From NCBI GenBank assembly GCA_011371325.1, contig DRQV01000203.1:1-10100 (forward strand): a stretch of 10,100 nt of DNA, given 5' to 3'. Made by a program: the position numbers and the translations under genes. Position 1 is the first letter of the stretch, and each line of letters opens with the position of its first letter. The notes below the pieces were generated by a model that was not told the DNA's origin, did no database searches, and worked only from the letters and a program-made list of their open reading frames with translations. This DNA comes from Thioploca sp. (lineage in GTDB: Bacteria; Pseudomonadota; Gammaproteobacteria; Beggiatoales; Beggiatoaceae). Shown here in pieces: positions 1 through 6,176 of this stretch.

Positions 1-594
1 GAAGCTGCTGTAATAAAGTTTAAAGAAGCTCAATCTTTAGATTCAAAATTAACTTTTGAACCACGTCAATTAGCTACTAATACTATGGCTCAAGTGCGTT
101 TACAAGAAGGAGAGCAACTAGCAGCAATTGGGGATAGCGAAGCTGCAATAGAAAAATTTAGAGAAGCTAGAACTTTAAATCACCAATTGGATTTTAATCC
201 AGAAAGAAAAGTTGGTAAATTAGTAGCTTTATTACGAGTAAAAGAAGGTACTGCTTTAGCTCAACATGGTGCTATTGAAATTGCAGTTAAAAAGTTTCAA
301 CAGGCTTTACAACTTGACCCACAATTACAATCCGATGAGATTAAAACAATGGCTGAATTGTTAATCAAACAAGGTAGACAATTCGCCCAAAATGGTGATA
401 TTGCAACAGCTACATTAAAATTTAGACAAGCTCGTCAACTTGATGCAAATTTGGAATTTAATTTTGAAAAAATGGCTGCTTTATGGATATATAAAGAAGA
501 ACAAGATCGAGAAGAATGGTGGGGAACTGCTGGACAAGTTGGTAAAGTAGCAGCTACACTTGGATTTATTGCTATGATTATCATCATATTATAA
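1..594 (+). CDS. TPR-like repeat protein with C-terminal membrane anchor, 5' truncated by window edge
   Basis: The frame is open from base 1, so the 197 visible residues are the C-terminal part of a longer protein; the ATG at 85 is internal to a repeat and is not the start. The visible part is built of helical units opening with A-x-x-K-F-x-x-A, such as EAAVIKFKEAQSLD, EAAIEKFREARTLN and EIAVKKFQQALQLDPQL. The first two units are 46 residues each, the third is 42, and a fourth is incomplete. Spacing and pattern suit a TPR or Sel1-like solenoid with an inserted loop, a protein-interaction scaffold. The last 15 or so residues (ATLGFIAMIIIIL) form one hydrophobic segment at the extreme C-terminus, as in tail-anchored proteins, with the repeats on one side of the membrane. 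No enzymatic motif is visible. It converges with the lipoprotein gene, leaving only 16 bases between stops. Specific function unknown. Confidence 0.8.
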   Translation, partial: EAAVIKFKEAQSLDSKLTFEPRQLATNTMAQVRLQEGEQLAAIGDSEAAIEKFREARTLNHQLDFNPERKVGKLVALLRVKEGTALAQHGAIEIAVKKFQQALQLDPQLQSDEIKTMAELLIKQGRQFAQNGDIATATLKFRQARQLDANLEFNFEKMAALWIYKEEQDREEWWGTAGQVGKVAATLGFIAMIIIIL

Positions 595-610
595 ATTTAA
601 TATTTAGGAA

Positions 611-1069
611 TTATTTTAAATCCTTAGCAATTTTCTGCATTTCATTAATTAATTCATTGATAGAACTCATTTGTTGTTCATGACTAGACGTAATTTTTGG
701 CTGGATTATAGCTTGTCGTCTTAATCGAGTAATCGCCTCCATTATCTGTTTGGTAGGTATTGCAAGTTTAGGTGAGTTTGCTAAAACTTCTATATTTATT
801 TCAGCTTGATTAAGCTTGGCTAAAAATGCCTGTTTTTGATGTTTTTTAGCATTTTCTATGTTATTAAAACGTTGTCTTTCTTCTTTGGCAGCTTGTTGAA
901 AATTTCTAATTTGGTTTAAATAATTTCCTTGCTCTCCAACTTGACTTGCATCATTATCAAACCGGTAAAATCTATCTTCTATACCAATAGAATCTGATTT
1001 AGTAGTATCTAGTTTAGTAGTACAACTAATAATTATTATAAACCATATTCCATATATAATCCAACGCAT
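611..1069 (-). CDS. Small predicted lipoprotein of unknown function
   Basis: A 152-residue protein is predicted from the ATG at 1069. The N-terminus MRWIIYGIWFIIIISC is a short lipoprotein signal peptide with Cys16 as the likely lipidated residue, followed by Thr-Thr, so the default Lol rule predicts sorting to the outer membrane. The mature part is rich in Gln, Glu, Lys and Asn, with heptad-like helical stretches (about residues 55-100) that could form a coiled coil. I do not recognise a family. The frame stays open upstream to a TTG at 1129, but that start would put 20 polar residues before the signal peptide. The ATG has a purine-rich GGGGGA just upstream, so I prefer it. The gene lies 60 bases downstream of the ABC ATPase on the same strand and is probably cotranscribed. 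Mla/Mce-type operons often end in an auxiliary lipoprotein, but I see no PqiC- or LptE-like signature here. Confidence 0.7.
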   Translation of the reverse strand: MRWIIYGIWFIIIISCTTKLDTTKSDSIGIEDRFYRFDNDASQVGEQGNYLNQIRNFQQAAKEERQRFNNIENAKKHQKQAFLAKLNQAEINIEVLANSPKLAIPTKQIMEAITRLRRQAIIQPKITSSHEQQMSSINELINEMQKIAKDLK

Positions 1070-1129
1070 AAATCCCCCATTTCTCCACATATTACACATA
1101 TTATAGTAATCAGATATGGATAATGTCAA

Positions 1130-1933
1130 CTATTTTATAGCCATAATATCTTTTTGTTGTGCGGCTCGTCCACGTGAACCTTGAAAGTAATTTTGAATCC
1201 AAGTATGTTCTAGTTTAATTAATTCTCGCATTGGAGCAATAGCAGAAACTTGTTTATTTGCCAATACTGCAACCCGATCAGTAACTTCCCATAATAAATC
1301 CAAGTCATGAGTGACAACAACTACAGTTAAACCTAATGATTCAGTCAATTTTACGATAAGTTCATCAAAAGCTCCAGCTCCAGAAGGGTCTAAACCAGCA
1401 GTTGGTTCATCTAAAAATAATATCTCCGGGTCTAAAGCCAAGGCTCTAGCCACTGCAACCCGCTTTATCATCCCTCCACTTAACTGATCTGGATATTTAT
1501 GTCTAGCATTGATTGGCAATCCAACCAACGCAATTTTAAAATGAACGATTTCTTCAATTAAACGTTTGCTCAAATGGGTGTGTTCATATAATGGGACAGC
1601 TATATTTTCAGCAACAGTTAAAGAACTAAATAAAGCTCCATTTTGAAACATCATTCCACAATGGCGACGTAACCATAATGAACGTTTCTCATTTAAATTT
1701 AATACTTCAATACCAAATACTTTGATAGAACCAGCTACTGGTTGTTCTAATAGAATTATTTCATGTATTAACATTGATTTACCAACTCCACTATCACCAA
1801 TTATTGCTATAATTTCACCTCGCTGAATTTGTAAGTTCAATTTATCGTGGATAACTGTATTACCAAATTGAGTACGTAAGTTATTTATTTCTACAACAAT
1901 TTCTGGTAAATTAATTTTAGTTGGCTGAGACAT
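1130..1933 (-). CDS. ABC transporter ATP-binding protein, MlaF/Ttg2A-like
   Basis: This is a 267-residue ATPase, close to the 269 of E. coli MlaF. All nucleotide-binding elements are intact: Walker A GDSGVGKS (46-53), Q-loop Gln97 in MMFQNGALF, signature LSGGM (151-155), Walker B ILFLDE (171-176), D-loop GLD (180-182) and switch His209 in VVVTHD. The FQNGALFSSLTVAENIAVPL stretch and the tail YFQGSRGRAAQ (compare GPRGRAA in MlaF proteins) place it in the Mla/Mce phospholipid-transport subfamily rather than among drug exporters. It would act at the cytoplasmic face with an MlaE-type permease and an MCE-domain protein to move lipids between inner and outer membranes. Neither partner is adjacent: upstream is a gene-poor kilobase and downstream only a small lipoprotein. 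The ATG at 1933 has no clear Shine-Dalgarno. The subfamily call is good; the substrate is inferred. Confidence 0.88.
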   Translation of the reverse strand: MSQPTKINLPEIVVEINNLRTQFGNTVIHDKLNLQIQRGEIIAIIGDSGVGKSMLIHEIILLEQPVAGSIKVFGIEVLNLNEKRSLWLRRHCGMMFQNGALFSSLTVAENIAVPLYEHTHLSKRLIEEIVHFKIALVGLPINARHKYPDQLSGGMIKRVAVARALALDPEILFLDEPTAGLDPSGAGAFDELIVKLTESLGLTVVVVTHDLDLLWEVTDRVAVLANKQVSAIAPMRELIKLEHTWIQNYFQGSRGRAAQQKDIMAIK

Positions 1934-1980
1934 TTTATAATTTTAACATTTTGGGGTTATTTTTAATGATAAATCTTTTG

Positions 1981-2086
1981 GAAGCTGGTTTGAATTCTAG
2001 CATACTCGAATCTACCTCATGAAAATGGAATCTAGTGATCCCGAAAATTCTTAGATTCTAGTTTATATGGGAATAGCGGAATCTTA
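1981..2086. repeat. Degenerate dispersed repeat with GAATCTAG/GATTCTAG modules
   Basis: Variants of the same short word recur: GAATTCTAG at 1992, GAATCTAC near 2009, GGAATCTAG at 2027, TAGATTCTAG at 2052 and GGAATCTT at 2078. GAATCTA (2028-2034) and TAGATTC (2052-2058) form an exact 7-bp inverted repeat around a 17-base loop. The arrangement, GGAATCTAGTGAT..., a spacer, TTAGATTCTAG, then TATGGGAATAGCGGAAT, resembles the non-coding palindromic repeats of many proteobacteria that read GGGAATCTAG...GGATTCCCGC...GGGAATGACGG. This copy looks eroded and AT-shifted. Family membership is a resemblance from memory and needs a genome-wide search. Confidence 0.45.
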
Positions 2087-2135
2087 ATAAATATAAATTA
2101 TTAAACGACGCAAATTTAAATAATTTATTTATCAA

Positions 2136-2159
2136 TATGTCTTATCTTTATAAGATATG
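2136..2159. repeat. AU-rich stem-loop with CTTT loop
   Basis: TCTTAT (2140-2145) and ATAAGA (2150-2155) are exact inverted repeats around a CTTT tetraloop. As RNA read on the + strand the stem extends outward through a G-U pair (2139/2156) and further pairs, to about 10 bp. No T-run follows on either strand, so it is not a standard terminator. It could be a protein-binding palindrome or a chance feature of AT-rich DNA. Confidence 0.35.
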
Positions 2160-2348
2160 ATGAGTATTTAAACATGAACTGATTCAAATTGTTCCGAGTA
2201 AATATTTCCAATATCATAAAATATTCGAGAATATGCTAAAAATAATCAAGACAAGTTTAAGAACATTTGGTTATCCTATTGAGCCGTGAAAATCAATTAT
2301 AAGTTAATCAACAGTTTGCCGAACATAGAAGGCATATTATAAATAGTT

Positions 2349-2390
2349 ACTAAAAATATAACATATTATTACTTGTTATGTTATATTAGT
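2349..2390. repeat. Long AT-rich inverted repeat
   Basis: AATATAACATA (2355-2365) and TATGTTATATT (2377-2387) are exact 11-bp inverted repeats around an 11-base loop. Beyond a small bulge, ACTA on the left can pair with TAGT on the right, giving a total span of about 42 bases. No T-run follows, so a terminator is unlikely. It sits in the middle of the divergent region, about 420 bases from the ABC ATPase start and 590 from the TolC start. Operator, cruciform or relic are all possible. Confidence 0.4.
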
Positions 2391-2613
2391 AGCATAAATT
2401 TAATCAAATTAATCGAGGAGCAATCGTGTTTTAATACAGGTCGCATTGATGGTGAAATCATTATTGCTAAACAGACTTCGGAATGAAGTAATTTGTAACT
2501 GTTAGATAAGGATTTATAACAAACGAGTTAATAATTTTAAAGTTGCTGAAGGTTGATGAGCAAAGTATAATTGCTTATTACCAATACAAACTAAAACCTT
2601 ATTAACTTTTAAT

Positions 2614-2745
2614 ATGAAACGGAAAAAACTCCAGCCAAAAAAATTATATACTAATACTTTTGCGATAGGATGCTTGATTATGCTTGGAATGTTAACCATA
2701 GCAGTTCATATTATAATTAGCCTCTTTTTACAAGCTTTTAAATAA
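2614..2745 (+). CDS. Doubtful small single-span membrane protein
   Basis: A 43-codon ORF begins MKRKKLQPKKLYTNT and continues into one long hydrophobic segment (about residues 16-40, FAIGCLIMLGMLTIAVHIII...), ending QAFK and TAA. A strongly positive N-terminus followed by one membrane span is the layout of many real bacterial small membrane proteins, with N-in topology predicted. Against it, there is no Shine-Dalgarno (the upstream bases are ACTTTTAAT), the open frame already runs 18 codons upstream without a start, and AT-rich DNA readily yields hydrophobic codons. The opposite strand also has an open frame here with no better support. No family recognised. Confidence 0.3.
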   Translation: MKRKKLQPKKLYTNTFAIGCLIMLGMLTIAVHIIISLFLQAFK

Positions 2746-2901
2746 TACTTTCATAAATGGCTAAATATAAATTTAACTAAGATTCTTATGAAAACAGATA
2801 ATATTTACAATAAATCCACATGAACTTATGATGTTAAAAATATTTTTTAATAGGTGGCTATTAACACTTCTCCATAATTTTGTACTATTCTTAATTTGGA
2901 T

Positions 2902-2930
2902 TTTCTATATCTAATTGTTAACCTTATAAT
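2902..2930 (+). promoter_or_regulatory. Possible promoter of the TolC-family gene
   Basis: A perfect TATAAT -10 box lies at 2925-2930. The best -35 at a 17-base spacing is TTTCTA (2902-2907), only three of six matches to TTGACA. Transcription would begin near 2937, giving a leader of about 45 bases. AT-rich DNA throws up TATAAT by chance, so this is a weak call. Confidence 0.35.
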
Positions 2931-2982
2931 TGGAAATTCTTAAGCTCTTACTCAATAATTTAACATTGCAAATTTTGTTATT

Positions 2983-4284
2983 ATGTATAAATATTTAAGT
3001 TTTTTGTTCTTGATCTATTGCCTACCAATTCAAGCTGAAAATCTATTAGAACTATATGAATTAGCTGAACGATATGATCCACAATTAAAGATTTCTAATT
3101 CAGAACGTCTAATAACTGCACAGCAAAAATCACAAGCTCAAGCTCCACTATTACCACAAATATCATTGAATGCTAATGCAGTAGAAAATTGGAATAAAAA
3201 TTCTGGTTCTAGCACTGAGAACTCTACTATTGGTTATAATATTTCTTTAAGTTATGCTATTTATCGACGGAATTTAAATATTCAGTTGGCACAAGTTGAT
3301 GGGCAAATTAATCAAGCTGAAGCCAATTATGAAACTGCTAAACAGGATTTAATTAAACGTTTGGCTGATAGTTATTTTGCAATATTGGCTGCCAATGACA
3401 ATGTTAAATTTGCTATTGGAGCGAAAAAAGCTTTTCAACAACAATTAAAAGATGCCACTCAGCGTTTTGAAGTTGGATTGATAGCAATTACTGATGTTCA
3501 AGAAGCTCAAGCTGGTTATGACATTGCAGTTGCAGATGTTATTGGAGCCCAAAATAGATTAGATAATTCTTTTGAAAGCTTGCGTGCAATAACTGGTACT
3601 TACCATTCAATTTTAGCTACTTTAAAAAAACAAGCTCCCATCATGGAACCTAATGCTACTGATCTTGAGGTTTGGACTGAGATCGCTTTACAACAAAACC
3701 CACAAATATTGGCATTTCAACAAGCTTTAAAAGTTGCTACCCAAGAAATTGCTAAACAGAGAGCAGCCAATTATCCAACTATAGATTTAATAAGTAGTTA
3801 TAATCATAGTGATGCTATCAGAGGTGATGAGAGTCCGCAAAGTAATAATATTCAAGGAGCTACTGTAGGTTTGCAGCTTCAATATTCTCTATATTCAGGG
3901 GGATTGATTCAAGCTAGAATTAAAACAGCTCAACAACAACGAATTCAAACTTTAGAACGCTTAGAGCAACAGCGACGCATAGTGCAAATGCAAACTAGAC
4001 AGGCATTTTTAAATTTATTGTCTAACATAAGTAAAATAAAAGCTCTACGACAAGTATTAAAATCTGCCAAAACAGCATTAAAAGCTATTCAAACTGGATT
4101 TGATTTAGGAACTCGTACTTCAGTTGATGTAGTTAATGCTCAACGAGATTTATTACGAGCTCAAAATAATCATTCTACTGCTCGTTATGACTATGTGATA
4201 AGTACGTTACAATTAAAAAAAGCAGTTGGTATGTTAAGTTTAGAAGATTTAAAAATTGTAAATAGTTGGTTAGTACAAGAATAA
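2983..4284 (+). CDS. TolC-family outer-membrane efflux protein
   Basis: This is a 433-residue precursor with a signal peptide (MYKYLSFLFLIYCLPIQA, cleavage predicted after Ala18). The mature protein has the internal duplication of the outer-membrane efflux protein family: repeat one about 20-215 and repeat two about 225-425. Both diagnostic motifs are present and match E. coli TolC positions closely: FEVGLIAITDVQEAQ (162-176) and FDLGTRTSVDVVNAQRDLL (373-391). It would form the trimeric outer-membrane barrel plus periplasmic helical tunnel used by RND, MFS or ABC exporters and type I secretion. No adaptor or inner-membrane pump gene is adjacent, so it stands alone, as tolC does in E. coli. 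It is shorter than E. coli TolC (493) because the C-terminal extension is missing. Cys13 is in the signal sequence and is not a lipobox. The ATG lacks a visible Shine-Dalgarno. Confidence 0.93.
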   Translation: MYKYLSFLFLIYCLPIQAENLLELYELAERYDPQLKISNSERLITAQQKSQAQAPLLPQISLNANAVENWNKNSGSSTENSTIGYNISLSYAIYRRNLNIQLAQVDGQINQAEANYETAKQDLIKRLADSYFAILAANDNVKFAIGAKKAFQQQLKDATQRFEVGLIAITDVQEAQAGYDIAVADVIGAQNRLDNSFESLRAITGTYHSILATLKKQAPIMEPNATDLEVWTEIALQQNPQILAFQQALKVATQEIAKQRAANYPTIDLISSYNHSDAIRGDESPQSNNIQGATVGLQLQYSLYSGGLIQARIKTAQQQRIQTLERLEQQRRIVQMQTRQAFLNLLSNISKIKALRQVLKSAKTALKAIQTGFDLGTRTSVDVVNAQRDLLRAQNNHSTARYDYVISTLQLKKAVGMLSLEDLKIVNSWLVQE

Positions 4285-4371
4285 TTTTTATAAACTTCAG
4301 TAGGATATAATGAAGAATGAATTATATATGAAACTCATTTTTCACTTATCCCACTACTTTAAAAAAAACAA

Positions 4372-5664
4372 TTAAATTATATAACCACGTTCTTCATGGA
4401 GAGCAATATCTAAACCTTCTGTTTCCTGCTCTTCGGTAACTCGTAAACCAATAGTCATATCAAGTAATTTTAAAATAATAAAGCTGACAACTACGGTAAA
4501 ACCTATAGTAACAATCACTCCAATAGTTTGAGCTATAACTTGATCAGTCATTGTAGCATTACCTGTTCCAAAGCCAGTACCACCTAAAGCAGTGGTAGCA
4601 AATACACCTGTTAATATAGCTCCAATAATACCGCCTATCGCATGCACTCCAAATACATCTAAAGAGTCATCAAAATTAAACAAGAATTTAATCTTGGTTG
4701 CAGCTAAGAAACAGCCAATACCAGCAATAGTACCAATAGCCATTGCTCCCATCGGTCCGACTGAACCAGAAGCTGGGGTAATTGCTATTAACCCACTAAC
4801 CGCCCCAGAAGCAATACCCAACATACTTGGTTTGCCATGCGACATCCATTCTGTGAACATCCAAGCTAATGCAGCAGCTGCAGCCGCAATTTGAGTAACA
4901 GCCATTGCCATTCCAGCAGTACCATCAGCAGCTAATTCACTACCAGCATTAAATCCGAACCAACCAATCCACAACATGGAAGCACCTATCATAGTTAAAG
5001 TTAGATTATGTGGTGGCATAGGAACTCGTGGATAACCTTTCCGTTTACCTAGCATAATTGCAGCTACTAAACCAGCAATTCCAGCATTAATATGTACTAC
5101 AGTACCACCAGCAAAATCTAGTATTCCATATTCATCTAGCCAACCGCCACCCCATACCCAATGACAGATTGGAGCATAGACAAAAGTAGACCATAAAGCC
5201 ATAAATATTAACATGGCGGAAAATTTCATACGTTCTGCGAATGCACCTACTATCAAAGCTGGAGTGATGATCACAAATGTCATTTGGAAGGTCATGAATA
5301 CAGTTTCTGGAATAGTCCCACTTAAGGAATCAACTCCTACACCAGTTAAAAATGCTTTGTCAAATCCTCCTATGAAAGAATTCATAGAACCGCCATCAGT
5401 AAAAGCTAAACTATAGATATACAACACCCAAAGTATGGTCATTAAGGATGTGATAGCAAAACATTGCATCAGTACTGATAATACATTTTTACTGCGTACC
5501 ATACCAGCATAAAATAATGATAAACCTGGAATTGTCATAAATAATACTAGTGCTGTTGCTGTCAACATCCAAGCAGTATCACCAGAACCTAAAGAGTCCT
5601 CTGCAAAAGTTACAGAAGGCAATATTGCTAACAACCAAAAATACTTAATCATATTTTGTATCAT
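4372..5664 (-). CDS. amtB: Ammonium channel of the Amt/MEP/Rh family
   Basis: This 430-residue inner-membrane protein (E. coli AmtB precursor 428) conducts ammonium through a trimer of eleven-helix pores. A cleavable signal peptide (MIQNMIKYFWLLAILPSVTFA) precedes the first helix, as in AmtB. Pore residues are recognisable: Asp183 in DFAGGTVVH, the twin histidines His191 (HINAGIAG) and His341 (VHAIGGI), and the gating phenylalanines Phe130 (QMTFVIITPAL) and Phe238 (WFGFNAGS). The cytoplasmic tail GLRVTEEQETEGLDIALHE (406-424) is the conserved segment that docks GlnK. The start at 5664 is supported by AGGAGA nine bases upstream. The gene follows glnK by 15 bases on the same strand, forming the usual glnK-amtB operon. 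A run of eight T on the coding strand lies just past the stop, but without a convincing hairpin. Confidence 0.96.
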   Translation of the reverse strand: MIQNMIKYFWLLAILPSVTFAEDSLGSGDTAWMLTATALVLFMTIPGLSLFYAGMVRSKNVLSVLMQCFAITSLMTILWVLYIYSLAFTDGGSMNSFIGGFDKAFLTGVGVDSLSGTIPETVFMTFQMTFVIITPALIVGAFAERMKFSAMLIFMALWSTFVYAPICHWVWGGGWLDEYGILDFAGGTVVHINAGIAGLVAAIMLGKRKGYPRVPMPPHNLTLTMIGASMLWIGWFGFNAGSELAADGTAGMAMAVTQIAAAAAALAWMFTEWMSHGKPSMLGIASGAVSGLIAITPASGSVGPMGAMAIGTIAGIGCFLAATKIKFLFNFDDSLDVFGVHAIGGIIGAILTGVFATTALGGTGFGTGNATMTDQVIAQTIGVIVTIGFTVVVSFIILKLLDMTIGLRVTEEQETEGLDIALHEERGYII

Positions 5665-5679
5665 GTTAGCTATCTCCTG

Positions 5680-6018
5680 TTACAAAGCATCTTTACCAGT
5701 TTCACCAGTACGAATTCTAATGGTTTGTTCTAATTCATGCACAAATATTTTACCATCACCAATTTTATTAGTATTAGCAGATTTAGCAATTGCATCAATA
5801 ACTTGTTCTACTTGTTCAGAAGTAACAGCGGCTTCAATTTTTACTTTAGGTAAGAAATCAACCACATATTCAGCTCCACGATATAACTCAGTGTGACCTT
5901 TTTGCCGACCAAAACCTTTAATTTCAGTTACAGTAATACCTTGAACGCCAATTTCTGATAATGCTTCACGTACGTCATCAAGCTTAAAAGGTTTAATAAT
6001 AGCTGTTACCATCTTCAT
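5680..6018 (-). CDS. glnK: Nitrogen regulatory protein PII, GlnK type
   Basis: This is a 112-residue protein, the standard PII length. The opening MKMVTAIIKPFKLDDVREAL is typical of PII proteins. The T-loop contains Tyr51 (YRGAEYVVDFLPK), the residue uridylylated by GlnD, and the C-terminal signature NTNKIGDGKIFVHE (82-95) is intact. PII proteins sense 2-oxoglutarate, ATP/ADP and, through GlnD, glutamine. Deuridylylated GlnK binds Amt and closes it, and related PII proteins steer GlnE and NtrB. Location 15 bases upstream of amtB supports GlnK rather than GlnB. The start at 6018 has GGAGA eight bases upstream. I looked for a sigma-54 promoter (TGGCAC-N5-TTGCA) in the 158-base upstream gap and did not see one. 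Confidence 0.96.
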   Translation of the reverse strand: MKMVTAIIKPFKLDDVREALSEIGVQGITVTEIKGFGRQKGHTELYRGAEYVVDFLPKVKIEAAVTSEQVEQVIDAIAKSANTNKIGDGKIFVHELEQTIRIRTGETGKDAL

Positions 6019-6065
6019 ATATGTTTCTCCTATAAAGGGTTTAACTTGAAAGTATTAATTTCGAC

Positions 6066-6094
6066 ATATTAACATATTTTATAATAGCGTTCAA
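6066..6094 (-). promoter_or_regulatory. Possible sigma-70 promoter of glnK-amtB
   Basis: On the - strand, TTGAAC (6094-6089) and TAATAT (6071-6066) are separated by exactly 17 bases, each matching four of six consensus positions. Transcription would start near 6059, about 40 bases before the glnK ATG. Several other TA-rich alternatives exist in the same gap, including a TATAAT-like word near 6130. Confidence 0.35.
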
Positions 6095-6161
6095 ATTGAT
6101 TAAATTAATTTATGTTAGAAAGTAATTATAATATTGTAAAATACCTAGTTATTTCTTCACA

Positions 6162-6176
6162 TCTCAAACTGTGAGA
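6162..6176 (-). repeat. Short hairpin directly after the DAHP synthase stop
   Basis: TCTCA (6162-6166) and TGAGA (6172-6176) are exact inverted repeats around a five-base loop, immediately downstream of the DAHP synthase TAG. No T-run follows on the - strand, so this is a poor intrinsic terminator. It might protect an mRNA 3' end, or some transcription may read through into glnK. Confidence 0.25.

Larger units (their letters stand above)
1934..2982. other. Gene-poor divergent region of about 1 kb
   Basis: This stretch lies between the divergently transcribed ABC ATPase and TolC-family genes. It is very AT-rich and stop-dense in all frames. Within it I can point to a degenerate dispersed repeat (about 1981-2086), two AU-rich inverted repeats (2136-2159 and 2349-2390), a doubtful 43-codon ORF (2614-2745) and a TATAAT box upstream of the TolC gene. 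Short open stretches on the + strand in different frames, such as the peptide GRIDGEIIIAKQTSE ending in a stop near 2484, suggest possible remains of a decayed gene, but none matches a family I can name. The usual Mla permease and MCE genes are not present here in any recognisable form. Confidence 0.7.

Noticed and set aside
1070..1129. Upstream TTG start extending the lipoprotein by 20 residues
   Set aside because: It would bury the lipoprotein signal peptide behind a polar stretch; the ATG at 1069 gives a canonical signal and lipobox Cys16.
2414..2484. GAGGAG followed by an open stretch ending GRIDGEIIIAKQTSE
   Set aside because: The GTG after the GAGGAG meets a stop within two codons, and the longer frame has no start; at most a relic of an unknown gene.
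2514..2699. 61-codon ORF on the - strand in the gene-poor region
   Set aside because: No Shine-Dalgarno, no recognisable domain, and it is antisense to the equally open + strand frame; it looks like chance in stop-poor sequence.
2828..2914. 28-codon hydrophobic ORF MMLKIFFNRWLL... on the + strand
   Set aside because: Too short and T-rich, without a ribosome binding site; hydrophobic codons are expected by chance here.
4285..4371. Terminator between the convergent tolC-like and amtB genes
   Set aside because: Only weak AT inverted repeats (ATATAAT/ATTATAT at 4305-4327, CTTCA/TGAAG at 4295-4315) and an isolated eight-A run (4361-4368) are present; no stem is directly followed by a T-run.
4592..5416. 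ORFs on the + strand inside amtB (4592-4894 and 5213-5416)
   Set aside because: They are antisense shadows of a well-conserved channel gene and have no features of their own.
5663..5896. 77-codon + strand ORF
   Set aside because: Antisense to glnK, whose protein is near-perfectly conserved.
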